DNA from: Nocardia farcinica
GTDB lineage: Bacteria; Actinomycetota; Actinomycetes; Mycobacteriales; Mycobacteriaceae
Assembly (NCBI RefSeq): GCF_029867845.1
Contig: NZ_JARWRU010001228.1
Span: 1-42,852, forward strand
Reading direction: 5' to 3'
Length of the DNA: 42,852 nt
Shown here piece after piece: positions 36,514-42,852 of this stretch (position 1 is its first letter; each line of letters begins with the position of its first letter). The notes below the pieces were generated by a model. The model was not told the DNA's origin. It made no database searches and worked only from the letters and a program-made list of their open reading frames with translations. A program made the position numbers and the translations under genes.

Positions 36514-36780
36514 CTAGTCCTCGGCGGCGGAGTCGGTGTCGCCGTCGTCGGAAGTGTCGGCTGCCTTGCGGCGGCGGGACCGCTTCGGCAGCTTGGCCGC
36601 TACGGGAGCATCCGTCACCGGGCCATCAGCAGCGGGCTCCACTTCGGGGTGATGCCATTCGATCACCTTCACATACCCCCTGCCCGCCAGTCGCCGTAGA
36701 TGCTCGGTCCACTCCACGGTGTGCTGCTCACCCCGCCTGCACACATCAGTGGACACAACACCCTCAATGGTGACCTGCAT
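36514..36780 (-). CDS. Small protein of the head-tail joining region
   Basis: 88 residues from an ATG at 36,780 with GAGGAG six bases before. The first half holds HTVEWTEHLRRLAGRGYVKV; the second half is a Lys/Arg cluster (KLPKRSRRRKAAD) and an acidic tail (DTSDDGDTDSAAED). Similar small genes with a charged end occur between connector genes in actinophages. No specific function. Confidence 0.68.
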   Translation of the reverse strand: MQVTIEGVVSTDVCRRGEQHTVEWTEHLRRLAGRGYVKVIEWHHPEVEPAADGPVTDAPVAAKLPKRSRRRKAADTSDDGDTDSAAED

Positions 36781-36782
36781 GT

Positions 36783-37316
36783 TCAACTCCTCTTGTCTGG
36801 GTTCAGCTCGACATAAGCGGGTTGCAGCCAAACGGCAACGAGGCCCTCGGGACCCACGGGCACGCCCGCACCCAGCCCGTATTCGGTGATCACATCCGCG
36901 GCCTTCGCCGCCTTCATCGCCGCACACAAGGCGGCATCGATCCTGTGCGAGTCGTCCCACTGCACAGCCGCGTGATGCTCCAACTCCGCCAACGTCCCGT
37001 CCAAGGGGTGGCAGCGGGCTATGCCGGCCTCAATGGTGATGGCTTTCGATGTGCCGCATTTACCGACCACGGCTTCGACGGGGAAGCGTTCGGTCCTCCA
37101 CCGTCGCGCTAGCCGCACCCACAGGTAGGGGCCGCATCCTTCGCAGGATGTGTCCTCGTCATCACCGACCAGCCACGGCGGGGGAACAACCGTGTCCCCG
37201 GCGAGGAGGTACACGTCATCAGTCCCGCCACCCAACGGCGGGTTCGCATGTGATGGGGAGAAGACAGCCCGTAGCTTCTCCACGGCCAGGCCGAGCACGG
37301 TCACCGATGCATCCAC
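36783..37316 (-). CDS. Head-to-tail connector or tail terminator-like protein
   Basis: 177 residues from a GTG at 37,316, four bases after the preceding stop. YLWVRLARRWRTERFPVE, AITIEAGIARCHPLDG and the AALCAAMKAAKAADVITEYGLGAG segment match small neck proteins annotated as head-tail connectors in actinophages. EGLVAVWLQPAYVELN ends it. Of the connector genes this one looks like the tail terminator or stopper; exact role is inferred from order. Confidence 0.68.
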   Translation of the reverse strand: MDASVTVLGLAVEKLRAVFSPSHANPPLGGGTDDVYLLAGDTVVPPPWLVGDDEDTSCEGCGPYLWVRLARRWRTERFPVEAVVGKCGTSKAITIEAGIARCHPLDGTLAELEHHAAVQWDDSHRIDAALCAAMKAAKAADVITEYGLGAGVPVGPEGLVAVWLQPAYVELNPDKRS

Positions 37317-37320
37317 GGCT

Positions 37321-38061
37321 CTACCCCTCGAAATCCGGCGACGACACGGCAGAGGGTGCGGACAGGCGGTGCGGGTTGTGGGCGGTCAACCACATGTCGA
37401 CCTGCGTGATCCCCGTCCGATAGTTCTCGAACAACTGTTCCGGGTCGACCATCTTCATCGTCACGCCACGGCGCGTCACCTGTTCGGTGCGTTTCGGGAG
37501 TGCGCATTTCTCGCCCTTGCACAGCGCATAGAACTCCTTCGCCAACAGGGCGACCATCGTGCCTGCCCCCGCTGGCGGCGGCTGCCCCTGTAGGTACTCG
37601 ACACTCCACGTGTTCGGTACACCGAGCGGGCGTTGTAGGTCTTGGTCCGGCCAATCCCCGACCGTCGAATACAACCAGTCCCCCTCGAGGCGGTAGGCGG
37701 TCTCCTCCCACACCACGCCAGCGACGGTGACGGCGGTGACCTCGCAGACGGGGCCGGGTAGGTGCACCATGCCGGGCCCGCCCCGTGAGCAGGTGGGGCC
37801 GCATCCGCAGTGGGTGTTGCGCCAGATCCCGCCATCCAGTTCGGGATGCCAAGTGTTGCCCGGTAGCCACAGGTTCTGCCATTGGGGGGACGGGCAGGGG
37901 CGGATGATGCGCGGGCAACACCCGTACTGGCGGCCCGTGAAGGACCAGAGGACACCGACAGCGGTGTCGATCGCAGCCTGCAACAGATCCTGGTCCACCT
38001 CGGACTCCACCTCGGGCAGGCATGTGCGGTCCGTTGGCCAGGTGCATGACATGGCGCGCAC
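37321..38061 (-). CDS. Head-to-tail connector protein
   Basis: 246 residues. LLQAAIDTAVGVLWSFTGRQYG, with the following CPRIIRPCP, is the start pattern of the actinophage head-to-tail adaptor (gp6-like), and GMVHLPGPVCEVTAVTVAGV, NTWSVEYLQG and ALLAKEFYALCKGE fit it too. It would bind the portal ring. The start may be the GTG at 38,061 or the ATG at 38,052; neither has a ribosome binding site, which with the next gene being on the other strand suggests the operon is broken off here. The capsid gene that normally comes before it is not in the window. Confidence 0.75.
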   Translation of the reverse strand: MRAMSCTWPTDRTCLPEVESEVDQDLLQAAIDTAVGVLWSFTGRQYGCCPRIIRPCPSPQWQNLWLPGNTWHPELDGGIWRNTHCGCGPTCSRGGPGMVHLPGPVCEVTAVTVAGVVWEETAYRLEGDWLYSTVGDWPDQDLQRPLGVPNTWSVEYLQGQPPPAGAGTMVALLAKEFYALCKGEKCALPKRTEQVTRRGVTMKMVDPEQLFENYRTGITQVDMWLTAHNPHRLSAPSAVSSPDFEG

Positions 38062-38126
38062 GGTAGGGGGGAGGGGTGCAGGCGGGGGATCGTTATCCGC
38101 CGTTCACCCCTGGGTGATACACAATT
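38062..38126 (+). promoter_or_regulatory. Promoter and palindromic operator of the toxin-antitoxin pair
   Basis: ATACACAATTATGTAT at about 38,115-38,130 is a near-perfect palindrome (ATACA/TGTAT arms) that overlaps the toxin start. Toxin-antitoxin operons are usually repressed through such a site. TATGTATATTC offers a -10, though it would put the start inside the first codons, so the true start could be downstream. Confidence 0.45.
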
Positions 38127-38495
38127 ATGTATATTCGAGGAGTGAAGGGCGCACCCCAACCGAAGCCGGTGAGATTCATCGGCCGAGCACTGAACGAGCT
38201 CCGAGACTTCCCGAAGGAGGCGCGAGAAGATGCCGGATACCAGATCCACCTAGTCCAGATCGGCGAGACACCGCCAACGTCGAAAGCGGTACCCGACATC
38301 GGCAAAGGTGTCCGTGAACTGCGGGTAGCCGAAAACGACAGTTGGTTCCGAGTCCTCTACGTCGCCGAACTGGCAGGCAAAGTGTGCGTCCTCCACGCCT
38401 TCCAGAAGAAGTCGAACCAGATGCCGAAGACAGCCAAGGACACCGGCAAAACCCGGTATCGGCAAGCTCTCGACGACGCATCCACCACCGCATAA
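38127..38495 (+). CDS. HigB/RelE-type toxin (phage-derived Gp49-like family)
   Basis: 122 residues. VRFIGRALNELRDFPKEA, DAGYQIHLVQIGETPPTSKAV, GVRELRVAENDSWFRVLYV and CVLHAFQKKSNQMPKTA cover the whole Gp49-like (PF05973) fold, an mRNA-cleaving ribosome-dependent toxin. The usual conserved Arg and Lys at the end are present. The start is unclear: ATG at 38,127, or a GTG at 38,142 close to GAGGAG. It is followed by a matching antitoxin. It lies between the phage connector genes and the phage/host junction. Confidence 0.88.
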   Translation: MYIRGVKGAPQPKPVRFIGRALNELRDFPKEAREDAGYQIHLVQIGETPPTSKAVPDIGKGVRELRVAENDSWFRVLYVAELAGKVCVLHAFQKKSNQMPKTAKDTGKTRYRQALDDASTTA

Positions 38496-38618
38496 CCGTG
38501 CGAGACCTTCACCGCTAACCCGCGAGACTTCCCATCCCCGAAGCACGTCACGCCGCCGCTCGCCCACCCCAGTAGCGAAGCCACCGCTATGGGCGAGCGC
38601 CCACCCCAAGGGCACATC

Positions 38619-38942
38619 ATGGACCTGAACTCCACCCCCGAATACGCATCCGTCTTCGACGCCATCACCGACACCCCAGCCCAAGCCGAGAACCTGCGAG
38701 TCCGAGCCCTCCTGATGCACGCCATCGGTGAACGCATCGACGAGTTCGGATGGTCGCAGCGCGTCGCCGCCAACAACCTCGGTGTCACCCAGCCCCGCAT
38801 CAGCGACTTGAAGAACGGCAAGTTGTCGCGCTTCTCGGTCGATGTGCTGGTGAACCTGGCTACCCGTGTCGGGCTGACCGTCCAGGTGAACGTGGTCGCC
38901 ACCGACGAGCACGCGAACGGCCGCGAATACGCCTGCAACTAG
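38619..38942 (+). CDS. HigA-type antitoxin, XRE family
   Basis: 107 residues from the ATG at 38,619 (AGGG upstream; an ATG at 38,589 is possible). The helix-turn-helix is IGERIDEFGWSQRVAANNL followed by VTQPRISDLKNGKLSRFS, as in the HigA2-like antitoxins that go with Gp49-like toxins. The order toxin first, antitoxin second is that of higBA. In phages such pairs may stabilise lysogens or block other phages. A stable hairpin follows the stop. Confidence 0.87.
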   Translation: MDLNSTPEYASVFDAITDTPAQAENLRVRALLMHAIGERIDEFGWSQRVAANNLGVTQPRISDLKNGKLSRFSVDVLVNLATRVGLTVQVNVVATDEHANGREYACN

Positions 38943-38952
38943 CTCGCCCCTT

Positions 38953-38987
38953 GAACGCCCCGGACGCTTCGTGTGGCCGGGGCGTTC
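38953..38987 (+). terminator. Terminator-like hairpin after the antitoxin
   Basis: GAACGCCCCGG at 38,953-38,963 pairs perfectly with CCGGGGCGTTC at 38,977-38,987. There is no T run after it on plus, so it may be a rho-independent terminator of the T-poor actinobacterial kind. Confidence 0.6.
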
Positions 38988-39011
38988 GCCACATCCCAGA
39001 AGGAACCTGCG

Positions 39012-39329
39012 ATGCAACTGCTCGCTCTGGTCCACATCCTCACCGACGACAATCCGCGCAGCGAGGACCCGGCCGCCATCAGGGCCGCGCTGCGGGCGGG
39101 CGCGCTCGACGTGCCCGAGGCGGTGCGCGGAGAGGTGCTCGAGATCGGTGACCGCGCGGAGGCGATCGAGGCCGCCGTACGCTGGGCGCGCCGCGGCGAC
39201 GCGGTGCTGGTGGCGGGCAAGGGCCACGAGACGGGGCAGGAGATCGCGGGGGTCAAGCACCCCTTCGACGACCGCGAGGTGCTCGCGGCGGCCCTGGCGC
39301 GCAAAGTGGGTGCGGAGGCACACACGTGA
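39012..39329 (+). pseudogene. murE: C-terminal fragment of murE (UDP-MurNAc-tripeptide synthetase) fused to phage sequence
   Basis: From residue 11 on the frame is the MurE C-terminal domain: [31 protein letters not shown] and HPFDDREVL, about 96 of about 510 residues. DDNPR binds diaminopimelate in the enzyme. The preceding ten residues ([10 protein letters not shown]), the AGAAGGAACC ribosome binding site and the ATG at 39,012 seem to belong to a phage gene cut off at about 39,040; the frames match by chance or by coincidence of the junction. The fragment lacks the ATP site and cannot be active. murF follows 97 bases later as in intact dcw clusters. Confidence 0.8.
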
Positions 39330-39426
39330 ACGGTGAAGCGGTACAGCATGTTCGGCACGATGGGCGGGAAAGCGGCCCGGAACATGCCCGTTCGGATCGG
39401 ACGGGCTCGGAGGACTTGACGGTTTC

Positions 39427-40926
39427 ATGATCGAGATGACACTGCGGGAGATCGCGGAGGTCGTTGGCGGCACGCTGCACGACGTCGCAGACCCGGAGGT
39501 GCGGGTGACCGGCGCGGCCGAATTCGATTCGCGCCGCGTCGGTGCGGGGGACCTGTTCCTGGCGTTGCCGGGTGAACGGGCCGACGGACACGATTACGCA
39601 CAGGCCGCCGTCGACGCGGGGGCGACGGCGGTGCTGGCTGCGCGGCCGGTCGGCGTGCCCGCCGTGGTGGTCGCGCCGAGCCCGGGCACGGTGCCGGCGG
39701 GCGCGCTCGCGGTGGCCCACGACCCGGACGGCTCCGGCGCCGCGGTCCTCGCCGCCCTCGGCGCCCTGGCCCGCCACAGCGTCGAGGCGCTGACCGCCGC
39801 GAGCGGACTGGAGGTGGTCGGCGTGACCGGCTCCTCCGGCAAGACCTCCACGAAGGACCTGCTCGCCGCGGTGCTCGCGCCGCTCGGCTCGGTGATCGCC
39901 CCGCCCGGCTCGTTCAATAACGAGCTCGGCCACCCGTGGACCGCGCTGCGCGCCGGCGCCGGCACCCGTTTCCTGGTGCTCGAGCTGTCCGCCCGCGGGC
40001 CCGGCCACATCGCCGCGCTCGCGCGGGTCGCCCCGCCCCGGGTCGGTGTCGTGCTCAACGTCGGCACCGCGCACCTGGGCGAGTTCGGCAGCCGCGAGGC
40101 GATAGCGCAGACCAAGGGCGAACTGGTCGAGGCGCTGCCCGAGACCGGGCTCGCGGTGCTCAACGCCGACGACCCGCAGGTGGCGGCCATGGCCGAGCGC
40201 ACGAAGGCCAGGGTGGTCACCTTCGGCCACGCCGAGAACGCCGACTTCCGGGCGAGCGAGGTGATGCTCGACGACGAGGCCCGCGCGTCCTTCACCCTGC
40301 ACACCCCCGGTGGGTCCGCCCCGGTGCGGCTGGCCGTGCACGGCGAACACCAGGTCGGCAACGCGCTGGCCGCGGCTGCGGTGGCCACCGAGTTCGGCGC
40401 CGACCCGCAGACCGTCGCCGCAGCCCTGTCCGGCGCGAAGGCAGCCTCGGCGCGCCGGATGGACGTGCGCACCACCGCCGCGGGGGTGACGGTGATCAAC
40501 GACTCCTACAACGCCAACCCCGACTCCATGCGGGCCGCGCTCAAGGCCCTCGTCACCATGTCCAGGGCGGCGGACACCCCGCGCCGCAGCTGGGCGGTGC
40601 TCGGCGAGATGGCCGAGCTCGGCGAGGACTCGGTGGTCGAGCACGACGCCATCGGCAGGCTCGCGGTGCGCCTGGACGTCGACCGGCTGGTCGTCGTCGG
40701 CACCGGACGACCCTCCCGGGGAATGCATCAGGGAGCGGTGATGGAAGGCTCGTGGGGCGAGGAGTCGGTGCTGGTGCCCGACATCGACGCCGCGCTGACC
40801 CTGCTCGACGCCGAAGTCGAGCCGGGTGATGTGGTGTTGGTCAAGGCATCGCAGTCGGTCGGCCTGTGGCGGGTCGCCGAGCATCTGACCCGCGCGGCGG
40901 GCAGCGACACGGAGGCAGCGCAGTGA
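39427..40926 (+). CDS. murF: UDP-N-acetylmuramoyl-tripeptide--D-alanyl-D-alanine ligase
   Basis: 499 residues. Adds D-Ala-D-Ala to the UDP-MurNAc tripeptide, the last cytoplasmic step of muropeptide synthesis. The N-terminal domain has [12 protein letters not shown] and [18 protein letters not shown]; the ATP site is [33 protein letters not shown] and [11 protein letters not shown] are further hallmarks. Length is normal. ATG at 39,427 (GGAGGA lies 13 bases before); an ATG three codons in is possible. The stop overlaps the mraY GTG. Confidence 0.97.
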   Translation: MIEMTLREIAEVVGGTLHDVADPEVRVTGAAEFDSRRVGAGDLFLALPGERADGHDYAQAAVDAGATAVLAARPVGVPAVVVAPSPGTVPAGALAVAHDPDGSGAAVLAALGALARHSVEALTAASGLEVVGVTGSSGKTSTKDLLAAVLAPLGSVIAPPGSFNNELGHPWTALRAGAGTRFLVLELSARGPGHIAALARVAPPRVGVVLNVGTAHLGEFGSREAIAQTKGELVEALPETGLAVLNADDPQVAAMAERTKARVVTFGHAENADFRASEVMLDDEARASFTLHTPGGSAPVRLAVHGEHQVGNALAAAAVATEFGADPQTVAAALSGAKAASARRMDVRTTAAGVTVINDSYNANPDSMRAALKALVTMSRAADTPRRSWAVLGEMAELGEDSVVEHDAIGRLAVRLDVDRLVVVGTGRPSRGMHQGAVMEGSWGEESVLVPDIDAALTLLDAEVEPGDVVLVKASQSVGLWRVAEHLTRAAGSDTEAAQ

Positions 40927-41999
40927 GACAGATCCTATTCGCGGCGGCGATCGCGCTGACGGTGTCGATCCTGTTGACTCCGTTGCTGATCAAGTTCTTC
41001 GCCAAACAAGGCTTCGGACAGGAGATCCGGGTCGACGGCCCGGCCAGCCATCAGGCCAAGCGCGGCACCCCGACCATGGGCGGCGTCGCCATCCTCATCG
41101 GCATGTGGGCCGGTTACCTCGGCTCGCACCTCATCGGCATCGGCTACGACGCCGACGGCCCTTCGGCCTCGGCGCTGCTGGTGCTCGGCCTGGCCACCGC
41201 CCTCGGCGCGGTCGGCTTCCTCGACGACTTCATCAAGCTGCGCAAGGGCCGCAATCTCGGCCTGACCGCCGCGGGCAAGTACGTCGGCCAGCTCACCGCC
41301 GCCATCGTGTTCGCCATCCTGGCCCTGCAGTTCAAGGGCGGCAACGGGCTCACTCCGGCCAGCACCCACCTGTCCTACGTCCGCGACATCACCACGGTGT
41401 CGATGGGCGTGATCGTCTTCGTCGCCTTCGTCTGCCTGGTGGTGGTGGCCTGGTCCAACGCGGTCAACCTGACCGACGGCCTGGACGGCCTGGCCGCGGG
41501 CTCGATGAGCCTGGTGCTCGGCGGCTACGTGATCATCACGTTCTGGCAGTACTACCACGCCTGCGAGATCAAGCCGGAGGCAGGCTGCTACAACGTGCGA
41601 GACCCGCTGGACCTGGCGCTGGTGTGCGCGGCGGGCGCGGCGGCCTGCATCGGCTTCCTGTGGTGGAACGCCGCACCGGCCAAGATCTTCATGGGTGACA
41701 CCGGTTCGCTCGCGCTGGGCGGCCTGCTCGCCGGTCTGTCCATCACCACCCGCACCGAGCTGCTGATGGTCGTCATCGGCGCGCTGTTCGTGGCCGAGGC
41801 CGCCTCGGTGGTGCTACAGGTGGCGGTGTTCCGCACCACGCGCAACCGGTTGTTCAAGATGGCCCCGTTCCACCATCACTTCGAGCTGAGCAAGTGGGCG
41901 GAGACGACGGTCATCATCCGGTTCTGGCTGCTGGCGGCGATGGCCTCGGCGGTCGGACTCGGTCTGTTCTACAGCGAATACCTCTCCGCGGTCGGGTGA
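40923..41999 (+). CDS. mraY: Phospho-N-acetylmuramoyl-pentapeptide-transferase
   Basis: 358 residues. A membrane enzyme that moves phospho-MurNAc-pentapeptide onto undecaprenyl phosphate to make lipid I. About ten transmembrane helices alternate with the catalytic loops [37 protein letters not shown] and the HHHFE box near the C-terminus. GTG at 40,923 overlaps the murF stop as GTGA. Length is normal. Sequence style ([13 protein letters not shown] insert) agrees with Nocardia-like hosts. Confidence 0.97.
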   Translation: MRQILFAAAIALTVSILLTPLLIKFFAKQGFGQEIRVDGPASHQAKRGTPTMGGVAILIGMWAGYLGSHLIGIGYDADGPSASALLVLGLATALGAVGFLDDFIKLRKGRNLGLTAAGKYVGQLTAAIVFAILALQFKGGNGLTPASTHLSYVRDITTVSMGVIVFVAFVCLVVVAWSNAVNLTDGLDGLAAGSMSLVLGGYVIITFWQYYHACEIKPEAGCYNVRDPLDLALVCAAGAAACIGFLWWNAAPAKIFMGDTGSLALGGLLAGLSITTRTELLMVVIGALFVAEAASVVLQVAVFRTTRNRLFKMAPFHHHFELSKWAETTVIIRFWLLAAMASAVGLGLFYSEYLSAVG

Positions 42000-42005
42000 T
42001 CCAGG

Positions 42006-42852
42006 ATGGTCGAACATTCTCCGCGGGCCCTGCGCTCACCGGGGCCCATGCTGGAATTCCTGCGTGGTCGTGACGTTCTCGTCGCGGGCTGGGGCGTCTC
42101 GGGGCGCTCGCTGGTCGAACCGCTGCGCGACATCGGCGCGCACCCGGTGGTCACCGACAGCGGCGCCGCCGCCCTGGCCGAGGCCGCCGGTCTCGGCCTG
42201 GAGGTCGCGACCTCCGTCGAGCTGGAGTCGGCCGACCTGAGCCGTTTCGCGCTGGTCATCACCAGCCCGGGCTGGCGGCCGGACTCGCCGGTGCTGGTCT
42301 CCGCGGTCACCGAGGGCATCCCGGTGTGGGGTGATGTCGAGTTCGCCTGGTGGGTCGACCAGGCCCGCATCTACGGGCCGGTGCGCAAATGGCTCGTGGT
42401 CACCGGCACCAACGGCAAGACCACCACCACCCAGATGACGCACTCGATCCTGCGCGCCGCCGGCATCCCCAGCGTGGCCTGCGGCAACATCGGCCTGCCC
42501 ATTCTGGACGCGCTGCGGCGCAATCCCGGCCCGCAGGTGCTCGCGGTCGAGCTGTCGTCGTTCCAGCTGCACTGGGCGCCCTCGGTACGCCCGGAGGCGG
42601 GCGTGGTGCTCAACGTCGCCGAGGACCACCTGGACTGGCACGGCGGCCTCGACGCCTACGCCGCCGCCAAGGCGAGGGCGCTGGTCGGCCGGGTCGGCGT
42701 GGTCGGCCTGGACGATCCGGTCGCGGCCACCCAGGCGCGGGGGGCGAAGGGCAAGCGGCCCCGCGGCGTGCGGGGGGGGGGGGGCCCCCCCCGCGGCGTT
42801 TGGGGGGGGGGGGGGGCAGGGGCCGGCCCCGCCCCGCCCACACCCCCCCGCC
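42006..42852 (+). CDS. murD: UDP-N-acetylmuramoylalanine--D-glutamate ligase, 3' end missing
   Basis: About 245 residues can be read before the sequence decays. ATG at 42,006. VLVAGWGVSGRSLVEPL is the UMP-binding start, TGTNGKTTTTQM the ATP-binding loop, ACGNIGLPI, LSSFQLHW and NVAEDHLDWHG the central ligase motifs. It adds D-Glu to UDP-MurNAc-Ala. From about 42,740 codons no longer match the family, and the tract after 42,761 is artefact, so the end is unreliable. Confidence 0.92.
   Translation, partial: MVEHSPRALRSPGPMLEFLRGRDVLVAGWGVSGRSLVEPLRDIGAHPVVTDSGAAALAEAAGLGLEVATSVELESADLSRFALVITSPGWRPDSPVLVSAVTEGIPVWGDVEFAWWVDQARIYGPVRKWLVVTGTNGKTTTTQMTHSILRAAGIPSVACGNIGLPILDALRRNPGPQVLAVELSSFQLHWAPSVRPEAGVVLNVAEDHLDWHGGLDAYAAAKARALVGRVGVVGLDDPVAATQARGAKGKRPRGVRGGGGPPRGVWGGGGAGAGPAPPTPPR
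42761..42852. other. Homopolymer G/C tract at the right contig end
   Basis: Runs of G and C like those at 126-298 replace the expected murD sequence. This is probably sequencing or assembly artefact. Confidence 0.8.

Noticed and set aside
38953-39050. Prophage attR within murE made by the phage integrase
   Set aside because: The integrase-proximal attP with cdd sequence looks unbroken and lies 21 kb away, so the murE join does not fit normal integration by this integrase.
39253-40884. 543-codon minus-strand frame opposite murF
   Set aside because: Antisense shadow typical of GC-rich DNA; murF is complete and has all ligase motifs.
1-42852. CRISPR arrays and rRNA genes
   Set aside because: Looked for spaced direct repeats and rRNA-like segments; the only repeats found are the short phased sets near attP, the leader copies and the tape measure repeats.

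Overview
The window is a GC-rich actinobacterial contig made of two unlike parts. Positions 1 to about 39,030 are most of a temperate siphovirus (tail, lysis, integration, immunity, recombination and replication genes). Positions about 39,030 to 42,852 are host chromosome: the 3' end of murE, complete murF and mraY, and the start of murD, in the dcw order and protein style of Nocardia/Rhodococcus. Both ends of the contig (126-298 and about 42,761-42,852) run into homopolymer G/C sequence that looks like assembly artefact.

Phage layout. On the minus strand, reading right to left: head-tail connector and tail completion genes (38,061-36,106), a 1,961-residue tape measure protein with a built-in NlpC/P60-like peptidase (36,074-30,189), then minor tail proteins including three tandem paralogues (30,177-25,454), ending at a strong bidirectional terminator. 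A plus-strand block of six tightly coupled small genes (23,346-25,356) follows. The tail assembly chaperone with its -1 frameshift extension (22,827-21,893) sits beyond that block, far from its usual place before the tape measure. Next come a plus-strand gene made of four winged-helix modules (21,120-21,896), a plus-strand two-gene module with an XRE-ImmA/IrrE protein (19,164-20,887), and the endolysin (19,065-18,226). The integration-immunity switch lies at 15,228-18,040: repressor and tyrosine integrase on plus, Cro/excisionase-like genes on minus. The leftward early region (14,974-797) carries an ERF annealing protein, an HNH protein, a C5 DNA methyltransferase, a KilAC antirepressor, a replication initiator with origin-like palindromes, an SLOG protein, regulators, many small unknowns and a probable terminase small subunit. 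An IS605-like element (about 1,882-3,632) interrupts one small membrane-protein gene.

The phage part is incomplete. Large terminase, portal, protease, major capsid and major tail genes are absent and would lie between the left end of the window and the connector genes at 38 kb. Next to the integrase the phage carries the 5' part of a cytidine deaminase gene ending at a likely att core, followed by phased arm-type repeats. This looks like an intact attP, so the phage is probably not integrated at its normal site here. The join to murE at about 39,030 is therefore either an assembly chimera or an unusual insertion into an essential gene.

Points most worth following: the cdd-borne attP; a stem-loop leader repeated four times before small-gene operons; the displaced frameshifting tail chaperone; the unknown gene paired with XRE-ImmA behind a palindromic operator; the four-module winged-helix protein; and palindromic repeats inside the replication gene.
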